NCBI GenBank assembly: GCA_934047225.1
Contig: OW203991.1
Span: 7,254,001-7,318,000 of the forward strand
Source: Ypsolopha sequella
Taxonomy: Eukaryota; Arthropoda; Insecta; Lepidoptera; Ypsolophidae
Direction of reading: 5' to 3'
Length of the DNA: 64,000 nt
Part shown: positions 54,793-63,790 of the stretch, piece by piece
How the letters are laid out: each line of letters starts with the position of its first letter
How positions within the stretch are numbered: the first letter of the stretch is position 1
Notes under the pieces: generated by a model
The model's input: only the letters and a program-made list of their open reading frames with translations
The model's database searches: none
What the model was told of the DNA's origin: nothing
Program-made: the position numbers and the translations under genes

Positions 54793-55180
54793 AATTTCTA
54801 TAGGCGCTTTATGCTGCGCCACTTTAGAAAAGAAATCATTATCGTGAAGAATTAAATTAAAACAGAACAAAAATCAAGTTAAAAAAAAAAAATATTACTT
54901 ACCTATAGCAATGACAATAGTTTTTAAATAGCATAGTTTTTAAATAGCATAGTTTTCATTGACAACGTCTTCGAAGAGCTAAAATTTAACTTTTGCTAAA
55001 ATTCTATTTATTTATTTAGGGAAAAACAATAGAAGTAAACTGCAGAAATAACTAAAAGGTATTAAAAAAAAAGAAATTTTGACAAATACTTAAATCTACT
55101 CCCTTCAACATTTTCCACAGAGAGGTAACGAGAAAAAATAAAATTTAGTGACGCTACAGAAAAAACCTAAATCTAAAATT
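54793..55180. other. Unassigned AT-rich DNA
   Basis: A short perfect direct repeat, TAGTTTTTAAATAGCA, near 54918-54950. Nothing else. Confidence 0.5.
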
Positions 55181-55470
55181 ATCAGCCCGTATTCGTCCAC
55201 TGCTGGACATAAGCCTTTCCAGGACTTTGCCACTCCCGGCGGTCATCCTGGAAGAATTGCCCATACTTACACACGCTCGGCAGGCGGGTTGGCGGGTTTG
55301 CACCAGTGACGCCGCTGCCCGTCACCATTTTGTTTCATATAAGGCCCGGCTATTAGGGATGGATTTACCGCCATCCATCGGTCCCAGGCATGGTGGGCCT
55401 CCTGGTTTTTTGCCTGTGAGCTGTCCTCTTACTCTCCTCCGAATTACTTCGAGGGGGTCTCCAAGTAAGA
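55181..55470 (-). repeat. RTE-tailed SINE-like family, copy C
   Basis: ATCAGCCCGTATTCGTCCAC, GGACATAAGCCTTTCC, GGCGGTCATCCTGG and on to GAGGGGGTCTCCAAGTAAG. Its tail is identical over about 27 bp to the 3' end of the RTE remnant at 56482. The 96-codon frame at 55227-55517 lies in this repeat and is not a gene. Confidence 0.85.
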
Positions 55471-55668
55471 GTATATCCATCCCCAATTGCCAGCCTTTTT
55501 ATAAAACAGACTGGTGACGGGCAGTAGCGTCACTGGTTTCAGCACCACGCTCACCAACCCGGCTGCCCGGCGTGTGTGTATGGGAATTTTTTCCAGGGGG
55601 ACCGCCAGCAGTGGCGAAATCTTGGAAAGGCCTATGTCCAGCAGTGGAAGAAGAAAGCCTGATCCATT
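55471..55668 (+). repeat. RTE-tailed SINE-like family, copy D (5'-truncated)
   Basis: GTATATCCATCCCCAATTGCC, ACAGACTGGTGACGGGCAG, GACCGCCAGCAGTGGCG, then GGCCTATGTCCAGCAGTGG. It abuts copy C in opposite orientation, with both tails pointing outward. Confidence 0.82.
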
Positions 55669-55757
55669 TAAAATTTAAAAATTTAAAAAATTTTAAAATT
55701 TAAAAATTTAAAAAATTTAAAAATTTAAATAAACTGATGGATGGATGGATGGAAAGA
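55669..55757. repeat. (AAATTTAAA)n low-complexity tract and (GATG)n tail
   Basis: Imperfect TTTAAAAATTTAAAA units (55672-55728) followed by GATGGATGGATGGATGG, the simple tail typical of this SINE family. Confidence 0.85.
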
Positions 55758-55830
55758 GAATTTATTCACCATACTTATTGCCTTAGACGCAGTGATGAAA
55801 TGTTTTGTTAAATCAGAGTGATTTTAAAGT

Positions 55831-56460
55831 ACCAGTAGCTTGGTAGGTAGGACATAGGACTTTCGACCCTAAGACCCAAGTTCGGATACTTCCTACATGG
55901 GGGTCAAACATACATGTGTTTTCCGGAATTTATGTGCATAGTATTTGTATACCTATTGAAATGAAATGAAATGAAATATATTTATTTATGTAATGTAGGT
56001 ATAACAGATACACTTATAACAGGTCAGTTTTAATGTAATATAAGTAATTAAAATAATCTTTGTGTATATGTAACAGTTTCATGTAATAAATAATAATATG
56101 GGGAAATACACAGGGAAATAACAAAGGTTGGGTTTATTTAAATTTAATAAAAAAATAATACACTTGAATAAAATAAAAATATGGGAATATGGAATAAATA
56201 ATATTATAAATATATGCCTAAGTCCGCCCATTCGATTAATCTTGCTAAGAAGAAGGGCAAGAAACATAGCAAGATCATGTCTTTTTTTATTATATTAGTT
56301 ACAACAACTAAATGTAAAAAGTAAGCCTATACTTTAATTGAATAAAGAGATAAAAATACAAATATTTATGTGCATAGTACCTATACCTATTTACCCTTGA
56401 TGACGGTGAAGGAAAATACCGAGGGGTAAATCGGCATACCCTAAGGGACTAATCATCAAT
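55831..56460 (+). repeat. tRNA-derived SINE split by a retroelement
   Basis: The head has AGTAGCTTGGTAGG (A box-like) and AAGTTCGGATACT (B box-like). The body continues GTTTTCCGGAATTTATGTGC to 55957, then resumes at about 56364 with ATTTATGTGCATAGTACC, TGATGACGGTGAAGGAAAA and CGGCATACCC. The interruption is family W copy 2, flanked by a direct duplication of SINE sequence. Confidence 0.75.
55958..56363 (-). mobile_element. Retroelement family W, copy 2, inserted in a SINE
   Basis: About 405 bp, starting at an (GAAAT)n edge and ending AAAAATACA. Flanks repeat ATTTATGTGCATAGTA...TACCTATT at 55928-55957 and 56364-56391, a target duplication of 28-30 bp with a small indel. That length and the simple tail indicate target-primed reverse transcription. 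It is continuous where copy 1 (38863-39472) is interrupted. Confidence 0.8.
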
Positions 56461-56480
56461 CTATACATACCTATATAATC

Positions 56481-56884
56481 CATCAGCCCGTATTCGTCCA
56501 CTGCTGCACATAGGCCTCCCCAATATTACACCACTCTTGGCGGTCCTCAGTCATTCTCATCCAGCCGCCACCCGCAACGTCCTTCAGATCGTCAGTCCAG
56601 CGGGCACGAGGGCGGCCTACGCTGCGCTTTGCTGCGCTGCGCTGGTCTCCATTACAATGCCTTACAACCCCAACGGTTATCACGTCGGTGACAAATATGG
56701 CCAGTCCACTGCCACTTCAACTTACTGATGCGGCAGGCTATGTCGGTCACCTTCGATCTCTGTCGGATATCTTCGTTTCGGATTTTATCCATCAAATACA
56801 TCCCAAGCAAAGCCCGCTCCATAGCTCGTTGAGCGACCTTAAATCGGCGTATCAGGCCTTTGGTAAGAGACCACGTCTCAGCGT
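56481..56884 (-). pseudogene. RTE-type LINE reverse transcriptase, C-terminus and 3' end
   Basis: On the minus strand from 56884: AETWSLTKGLIRRFKVAQR, AMERALLGMYL, RNEDIRQRSKVTDIA and KLKWQWTGHICRR-like residues. After a frameshift near 56660-56680 come RSVGRPRARWTDDLKDVAG, GWMRMTEDRQEW and GEAYVQQW. This is the C-terminal signature of RTE-clade endonuclease/reverse transcriptase proteins, very common in Lepidoptera. The catalytic region is missing, so it is a 5'-truncated dead copy. The sequence coding for YVQQW (TATGTGCAGCAGTGG) is the same as the tail of the SINE-like family in this window. Confidence 0.88.
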
Positions 56885-57284
56885 TTCTTATATAATAAAA
56901 CAGTAGAACCCGGTGTGTCTGTACAGTCGACAAGATTCCCGCCTGTCCACCTTAAGAGCTAGTTTTGTGTGCAGTGGTTCGCGGCATCTTCCACTATCCC
57001 CGCCTTGCCAGTTTTTGTCTGCCAATAGTCATTCACGCTCAATCATAAACTTTGACTAATGAAGTCTGATGGACCCGAAAACGCCATAAAAATTGTCTCT
57101 CAAAAACTTTCATTGGTCAACAAAACAAAAGGCGGGGCTTACTGAGAACGCCACATGCAAGCAACAAGGTTTTGAAACTGGACAGGCGGGAATCTTGGCG
57201 ACTGTACATTGAAGAAAAGTAATAAAAATAGAAAAGGAGATGACCAAAGAAAAGTAATGGAACACAAATCAGCGATTTTTGGAA

Positions 57285-57415
57285 TTCTTTTCTGTCTATC
57301 TGTCTGTTTGTTCGTGCACATCTCCGAAACGACTGAACGGATCTGGATGCGGTTTTCTATATTATAATCGTAGTGACTTTAAGATTAATAAACGTGGGCG
57401 GAGCCGCGGGCAAAA
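57285..57415 (+). repeat. Helitron-like 3' region, copy 1 (decayed end)
   Basis: TCTGTTTGTTCGTGCACATC, ACTGAACGGATCTGGATGCGG, ATAATCGTAGTGACTTTAAG, then GTGGGCGGAGCCGCGGGCAAAAGGCT. It matches copy 2 in order, but the terminal CTAG reads CTAT. Confidence 0.6.
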
Positions 57416-57474
57416 GGCTATTTTAAATAAATTGGACTATTTATTAGTATTGCATTGATTTCAAAACCATTTTT

Positions 57475-57685
57475 TTTTTTTGTCCGTCTCTCTGTATGTT
57501 CAAGAACCACTCAACGGATTTGGATGCGGTTTTATTTATTATGATCGTAATGACCCTGTAGCCTAAGCATGAAAACACGTCCGTATAGTTAGTTATAAGG
57601 AGTGTTGATAAAATAACCGCCAAGCCAAAAACTCTCGATTATTTAAAAACCCACCCACGCAAGCGAAGCCGTGGGCAAAAGCTAG
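57475..57685 (+). mobile_element. Helitron-like non-autonomous element, 3' end
   Basis: CTCAACGGATTTGGATGCGG, ATGATCGTAATGACC, then CCCACGCAAGCGAAGCCGTGGG, which folds into a short hairpin, followed by CAAAAGCTAG and T. A hairpin a few bases before CTAG with a T after it is the Helitron 3' signature. A terminus of the GTAGCCTAAGCATG MITE (57558-57590) lies inside. The 5' TC end was not identified. Confidence 0.7.
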
Positions 57686-58587
57686 TAGTAAATAAATGCA
57701 TTACGTAATCCATAATAAGTGATGTCTGTAAGAGTTCAACACGGACTTGGCCAATTTTTATAAATTAAATAATTATAACACTGATTCTTCTGTATTTTTG
57801 ACGTGACTTTGATAAAGTTATCAGATGACGGAGTTTTCTGACAAGTTCGGAATTAAGTATCTCTGTCAGAAATTCGGTACTTTAAATTTGTTAGGGTTAC
57901 TATATTATCCAATGAAATATTACTCGTATTTACTTTAGCTATATTTATAATAAACTTACTGACTATTTAAATTTTTTCATGAACGTTTAAATGTCTGTGG
58001 TGTAAACTAAAATATGTAGTGATATAAGTGCACATCAGCTTGAAAAGTTTCGTATTAAATGCCAATTTGGAAACAGAAAAAAATTTTCAATGTTTTTACT
58101 TATAAAGTAGTCATTGGTATTTAAATAGCAATAAAAGATTTCGTTTCCTTTTAATTTTAAATAAAGATGCTTTCAGTTAAAACTTGATTAAGGTAGCCCG
58201 GTACCTATACCCTATATTTTTCGCAGAGTAATTATTCAAAGCAGGATATTGTACTATTTTTAAAATTGATGTCTCCTATTTATAAATATTTCTAGTTAAT
58301 TCTTTTGGGGTCACAGGTATACCTTTACTTAAAAGGTGACCCCAACCACTGTAATATTATATATGATTAAGTTACTGTAATAAACGATTTCTATTTCTAT
58401 TTTTATTTACGACAAATAATATTGTAAGTCATTTTAAATATATTTTACATAAATACGTTTCGTCGTTTTTAATCTACAGCAATTCAAAGTCAACTAAATC
58501 TGAATTGGAGCATTTTTGGACTTTTTCTAAAAATTTATTAGATCAAGTAGTGGAAATGTTATAGTAAGTTATATATCTGTAATCTAC
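57686..58587. other. Unassigned DNA
   Basis: 58308-58345 has a small inverted pair, TTGGGGTCAC / GTGACCCCAA. AATAAACGATTTC(TATTTC)n at 58379 resembles a retroelement tail. Confidence 0.45.
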
Positions 58588-59095
58588 TTAAGAGGATGGC
58601 ATACCCTAGCAACTTTTTTTATTACCCGTCCAGCACAATAAGTCTAATGGCAAAGACCTCATGTGCTTTTCATAGAGGCGATTATATGTTGGCTCTTTGG
58701 CCTCTTGTTCTTGGACGCGTAATACTAGTGATCATGCAGCGAAACCACAAATTGGTGTGTTTTTAGCTAATACTGAAATATTTTGTAGGGAAAAAAATAT
58801 TGGATTTAGGTAATATCCCTTCATATTTTTATTGCCTATTTTATATAAAAAAAATCAAGTTGATCTCTTAACCGCGTCTTTGAAACGAACGTTTGAAAAC
58901 CAAAAAATGAGGGTGGAAAACATTTTTTTTTTTTGACAAAAGTATAAATCTTAAAACATTATCTATAGGTGGAATCCCTAGATAAAAGATCGACAAATCA
59001 AATATATTTTCTTCAATATGAGGAGAGACCTAGTTTCTTCCAGTGAACCCTTGAAAACCTGGTGTTGTTGATGTTCTAGCATCAGGTGTCCCGTA
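58588..59095 (+). repeat. Dispersed repeat family Q, copy 2
   Basis: TTAAGAGGATGGCATACC start through AGTCTAATGGCAAAGACC, GCGTAATACTAGTGATCA, CCCTAGATAAAAGATCGA and CAGGTGTCCCGTAAAA. High identity to 2831-3352 in the same orientation; the right TTAA is mutated. Confidence 0.7.
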
Positions 59096-59366
59096 AAAAG
59101 CCCTTTTATTTGTTACCTACATATTTTAAAAGAAAAAGAAAAACCATCTTTATGATTGCACCGCCATCTTTATGACGTCACAGTTTCTAACATCACAGTC
59201 TGTGCGCTTGTCATCTTACATTATTTGTGTTCAGGAGATCATACTGAACGCATTGATATCTAATACATCCACATCCCAGATGAATTGAACGGAAATTTCT
59301 AATACAATATTTTGCGAACCTACAATTCCCATAGTTTAGTTTCAATTTTTTTTTTAAATTACTTTT

Positions 59367-59773
59367 TCAGGCGATTTACGCAATTTTAGGACGTTTTCAT
59401 TATTTTGGTATATAAATTAACCACTATTTTTTATGATTTTTCAAAGAATTGTCCGATATGACGTCACTTGAGAATTTTAGACATTAAACTGATTGTGATG
59501 TGTGATTGCTTATAAAAAAGAGTGGTCTGTATACTCATCTGTCATCCATCTGTCAAATCAGTCGGAAGCAAATTGTCATAAATTTATCTTGATAGCAAAA
59601 AACACATTTCTGAACAGCCATTTCTCAAGTGACGTCACGCGAAGGCAAATCGAAGTTGCATCTTTTTCGTAAAAATATTCATTATCATGACGTTTTTTTA
59701 GACCACAAGTTTTAAAATACGGTTTATGAAATCTAAATCTTGAAATAGTTTTCGAATTAACACACCTTAACAT
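59367..59773 (+). repeat. CRE-bearing dispersed repeat family S, copy 3
   Basis: Same order as 11571-11955, with CRE cores at 59459-59466 and 59630-59637. The right end continues at 60011-60040 (AATTAAATCTAAGCGAATT), after an inserted LINE tail. Confidence 0.75.
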
Positions 59774-60005
59774 TTATTTATTTATTTACTTTAATTAAAA
59801 CGGACAAACCAATTGCAATAATTAAAGATAGTAACACAAACACAAAACGGTACAATCAACTAAAATCAATAAGAATAACACATAAAGTCAGAAACAGGCC
59901 TTCTCACAAAAACACAAACACCCTGACAATATTTTCTGCCATCCATCAGCAAACAGATCACAGTCCTGATTGGCGTTTAGAAGAGCGTTGAGGGATTATT
60001 TATAC
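59774..60005 (-). mobile_element. LINE 3' end inserted in family S copy 3
   Basis: Starts (TTAT)n, then TTTAATTAAAACGGACAAACC; on the minus strand this is a 3' UTR ending (ATAA)n. The far part reads on the minus strand as a short coding-like stretch, LNALLNANQDCDLFADGW, of unknown family. AACAT occurs on both sides (59769-59773 and 60006-60010), possibly a short target duplication. Confidence 0.6.
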
Positions 60006-60152
60006 AACATAATTAAATCTAAGCGAATTACTTACATTTCGATAATGGGCTCGAGCGTGTCATCTAAGTTTTTGTATTTCTCAGCATATTCGTTTCTAAT
60101 TGAGTTTATCTTAGTGAGTAATAGGTAACTTGGGAATAGTATGAGCTTCTTT

Positions 60153-60462
60153 TCCATCCATCCATCAGCCTAGTTCGTCCACTGCTGGACTTTTCCAGGA
60201 CTTTGCCACTCCCGGCGGTCATCCTGGAAGAATTGCCCATACTCACACACGCTGGACACCGCTGCCCGTCACCAGTCTGTTCCATATAAGGCCCGACTAT
60301 TAGGGATGGATATACCGCCATCCATCGGTCCCAGGCATGGTGGGCCTCCTGGTTTTTTGCCTGTGAGCTGTCCTCTTACTCTCCCCCGAATTACTTCGAG
60401 GGGGTCTCCAAGTAAGATGGTGGTACCTCCACAGTCGAGCCCGGCATCAGCTCTGCCATTTA
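60153..60462 (-). repeat. RTE-tailed SINE-like family, copy E
   Basis: CCATCCATCCATCAGCCTAG, GTCCACTGCTGGAC, then the body to GGTGGTACCTCCACAGTCG and GGCATCAGCTC. It has small deletions in the middle (ACACACGCTGGACACCG) and ends at the same 5' point as copies A and B, so the family start is real and not random truncation. Confidence 0.85.
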
Positions 60463-60534
60463 TAACTAACTTCTAATTTCTACCACTACCACAGTCGTGC
60501 AAAATTATTAAAATATATATTATAAAAATAAACA

Positions 60535-60570
60535 ATCACTCGTGTCCCAATGTCTCAAATTATGTGTCTA
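60535..60570 (-). repeat. Family P end fragment
   Basis: CACTCGTGTCCCAATGTCTC then AAATTATGTGTC, matching 2385-2450 and 48045-48085. Confidence 0.5.
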
Positions 60571-60657
60571 CCACCTTAGCTTCTTTTACAAAACTTTAAA
60601 GGGAACTCTTGCATGATATGAGTCAAACGAAATTATCTGCAAATATACATATAAAAA

Positions 60658-61386
60658 GCGCCAATAGCTCAGGGGTAAAATGGTGGCCTCTCCATCTTGA
60701 GATCCAGGTTCGATCGCCGGTCGGGCATGCACATAGATATCTTATAATATGATTCTGATCAATGGGCATGAACCAATGAGTTTTTCGGAATTTATGTGTA
60801 TAGTATTTGGTCTTACTATATAAATAAAGGAAGGATAGATTGCTGTCTCCTTGTACTGTTCGCAATACTAGAAAAAACGTTGCTAGATGGCGTTACTTGT
60901 CTCGCTGGAAATAAAATTTGTCTGAAATCGACGAAATATAGCATTTTACTGTTCTGGTTCATCATATTTATTTATTTTATGAATAAAAACACAAAACTTT
61001 CATAACATCGCATCAGAAAATAGTGAATTCTTAATCAGGTGTTTTTAACATTTTCTTCTCGTGTCTTTTTCATGTGTCTCGTATTGTCGTATTCTAGCAA
61101 ATTTTTGTTTTTGTGGGTGCAGTATAGTTGCTACACACACACACACATCGAATTTCATTTCATCAACAGTTCGATAGATGGCACTAGGTATGTCACAATT
61201 TATCTAGTATAGTAGCGACATCAAAAATAATAAGTCGAACTACTAGGTACCGGCGAAAATAATAAGTTTTACGCGGGCTTTGTTCTAATGTATGGAGTGA
61301 GCAACCTATCCTTCCTTTATTTATCTATGGTCTTACTTACCACTTGCTGAATGGTGAAGGAAAACATCGTACCCTGCATGCCTTTA
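60658..61386 (+). repeat. tRNA-derived SINE split by a hAT-like MITE
   Basis: The head has AATAGCTCAGGGGTAAAATGG and GGTTCGATCGCCGGTCGG, A and B boxes within a tRNA-sized 70 bp. The body, GGGCATGAACCAATGAG and CGGAATTTATGTGTATAG, stops at 60816 and resumes at 61337 with TTACCACTTGCTGAATGGTG and AAGGAAAACATCG. It shares head and body with 25200-25345. Confidence 0.78.
60817..61328. mobile_element. 512-bp hAT-like MITE inserted in a SINE
   Basis: Perfect 8-bp duplication GGTCTTAC at 60809-60816 and 61329-61336. Termini TATATAAATAAAGGAAGGATAG and CTATCCTTCCTTTATTTATCTAT are inverted over about 24 bp. The interior includes (CA)n near 61132 and no coding potential. An 8-bp duplication fits hAT-type insertion, though these ends do not look like the TAGAGATG or CAGGGGT classes seen elsewhere here. 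Confidence 0.85.
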
Positions 61387-63340
61387 AAAGCGTGCATTTG
61401 TGCCCGAAGTACGGCGATAGGGCTCCCATCACGTTGAGACATAAAAATCGTCGGTGAAACGCCGATGTACCGAGTATGGACTGTGACTTGCGTTTCACAG
61501 TTCACACTCGGAACACTTTTTGCATCCCCAAACAAAGATTTAAAATTTGGTCCAGATCACATTTCAGTGTTAGATTAATAAGTTAATTAATCTTGTCAAA
61601 TGGGTTAAGGTACAGACGCCTGCATTTCAAACTCCCTATATGTAAACGATTTTAACGGCTATGGTACCGCAATAAGAATGCCAATACGTAGCCTGTCATA
61701 CTAATGAGGTACATACACGTTTATATCGGACACCCAATATTACTACCTAATTAAAACATATGCTAAAGGAGACACAAATTTTTAATTAATTAATTTGATT
61801 TGTATCAAAGGAACTTCTTTTTATACTAAGATTAAAATTACAAATAAATTTTGCTGAAGATTAAATAGGTTAAATACCTTAAAAAAAAATCTTCAATAGG
61901 TTGTATAAATTGTTTTTATTTATAATATACAAAACGCAAAAAAAGTTTAGGGCTATTACCACAATTTTGATTAGCGATCTTGACAGATAATATTATCCAT
62001 AAGTAATATTTCTTTGAAATCGACGATTTGAAATAATGACATTTCTTTGAAATAAATTTAGTAACCACAATATAACCACAATTACCTTAAAATATAATGG
62101 TTACATTAAATTCTCGTTAAACCTATATATGAAACAATTTAGTCAATATTAAATTTTGACCAAAAACTGCAATAAAATACTTGAAATCAACGGTCGAATT
62201 AAGCCAAAATTATTATGAGTCTTCGCGCCGTCGGCTTCAACATGGCCGCCCACTACCCTTGTCCCCCACCCCCTCCCTCTACTTACCCTCACCCCTCTGA
62301 GAGCTTGCTTTTTTGCGAGCGAGATAGGCATTCTACTTGCAAAACTGCTCGTGCAAAAATATTTTTGTACAAACCCATCTTACATTCGAAAATTGAACTT
62401 AACTACTTAATAATACAGTCAAAATTTTCTTGCAATGCATTTGCAGTTACGCCGTTTTACTACAATCGAGGTGGACTGAAAAGTGTGAAAAAGCGAAAGA
62501 GACGGATAGAGACCGTCGTCTCGGGCGGGGCCCCAAGTTTTCGTGACTCGTTCGTAGCTTAGCCGCTGCTCTGCTCGAACAGCCCTGTTTTGTTGACATC
62601 GGAATGAGACAAAGATATTTTTCTCGTTTTCTTTTTTTATTTGGTCTTTACATTTGGTCCAGTTTAGATTGACACGTTAGCGCCCCCCGCGATGATGTGT
62701 TTTCTAGTTAGTCGATGAAGGCTTCGTCCCGCGCGTTGTTTGTTCGGGTGCCACGTAAGGATGGTCAGGTGATATCTTGCAGGGTGAAAAATGGTGCGTC
62801 AAGGGTGGTTGGAGGGTTTCGGGTGGTCATCGGGTAACGACCGCTAGCTGCGTGTAATGTTTTAGGTGGAGGTGCCGTATATTCTCTGTGTATAGGTATA
62901 GGTTTAATGTGCGTGGGAGATGAATAGTACTTTGTAAGCTGATATTGAGTTTGAAAAACTTAATTATCACCTGCTCTTTTATGAGAGTAGCTACATTTCC
63001 GAGTTAAGTTAGTCTGTACTTACATATAGGAAAAATAAGTTGCAAAAACCATGCACTCACTTTTAACCAAAGCTATAAGATAAGATAATATGAGATAATT
63101 TATTTGCAGTAAAGCTATACAAAAGTTTTGTACTAAGGCATGCAAAATACATTGGTAAAGAAAAAAAACACAGAAATTAAAACTAATTATTGGAAAATAA
63201 AATATTAAAAGATTAATTTAAATACATTATAAAAAAAAGAAAAATGAATGTTAATTAGAACCTAAAAATAAATTAAATTAATGAATAATAAATAAATTTA
63301 TTAAATTAAATTAACCAAAGATATACCTGTGGGCCTATTA
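61387..63340. other. Unassigned DNA, with GC-rich segments
   Basis: 61390-61530 may be a piece of a dispersed repeat (GTGCCCGAAGTACGGCG, CTCCCATCACGTTGAGAC). 62210-62330 and 62480-62585 are GC-rich, with CATGGCCGCCCACTACC and GTCTCGGGCGGGGCCCC; a 115-codon frame (62215-62562, +) crosses them without recognised similarity. A promoter or first exon of a host gene is conceivable, but no supporting signal was found. 63080-63330 is A-rich. Confidence 0.4.
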
Positions 63341-63549
63341 TGTATCTCTAGTTGCCAACTGGACTGGGTGCCTATCATAAAAAACATAGATATACTATCG
63401 AATTTAGACTGTCTAAGGATATGTTCGCATTTGAAGTGACGTCACAGTTCGTTAATAGTTTAACACCCTCTAAAGGCAATTTTAAAAGTTCAGTCTTTAT
63501 CTATGTTTTTGACGATAGGCACCCTGTTCAGTTGGCAACCTAAGATACA
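63341..63549. mobile_element. 209-bp MITE with about 35-bp terminal inverted repeats
   Basis: TGTATCTCTAGTTGCCAACT...GGGTGCCTATC at the left mirrors GATAGGCACCCTG...CAGTTGGCAACCTAAGATACA at the right, extending inward to ACATAGATA / TATCTATGT. It includes a CRE core, TGACGTCA, at 63437-63444. No target duplication outside the palindrome was seen. Confidence 0.78.
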
Positions 63550-63625
63550 GAATAGGGGGGCTGGATATCAAAACCCTAATGTAGTTTGAAAAATAAACAA
63601 GATTTTTCGGAATTTCTAATATTCG

Positions 63626-63790
63626 CGATATCCTGACAGCTATTATACCTAATGGTGTTTCATTAAATTTTGATTTTTGGGCTGTACGTTGACGTAGTTA
63701 GATGTCGCTAGATAATCGATACTCATGAAAAAAAATGAACAAAATAAGCTGTGGACTTTACATTCAGTTTTTACCTTTTTTATGAAGCGT
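63626..63790 (+). repeat. Dispersed repeat family U, copy 2
   Basis: GATATCCTGACAGCTATTAT, GACGTAGTTAGATGTCGC, ACTCATGAAAAAAAATGA and AGCTGTGGACTTTACATTC match 30688-30855. Confidence 0.65.

Noticed and set aside
55227..55517. 96-codon proline-rich frame
   Set aside because: It lies wholly inside copies C and D of the SINE-like family and is broken in the other copies.
60660..60730. Possible functional tRNA gene
   Set aside because: A and B boxes are present, but acceptor and anticodon stems do not pair and a SINE body follows at once. The same applies to 25200-25268 and 35602-35675.
62215..62562. 115-codon frame as a host gene
   Set aside because: No domain, no copy or homologue I can name, and the high GC content alone could explain the lack of stops. 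Kept only as a candidate region.
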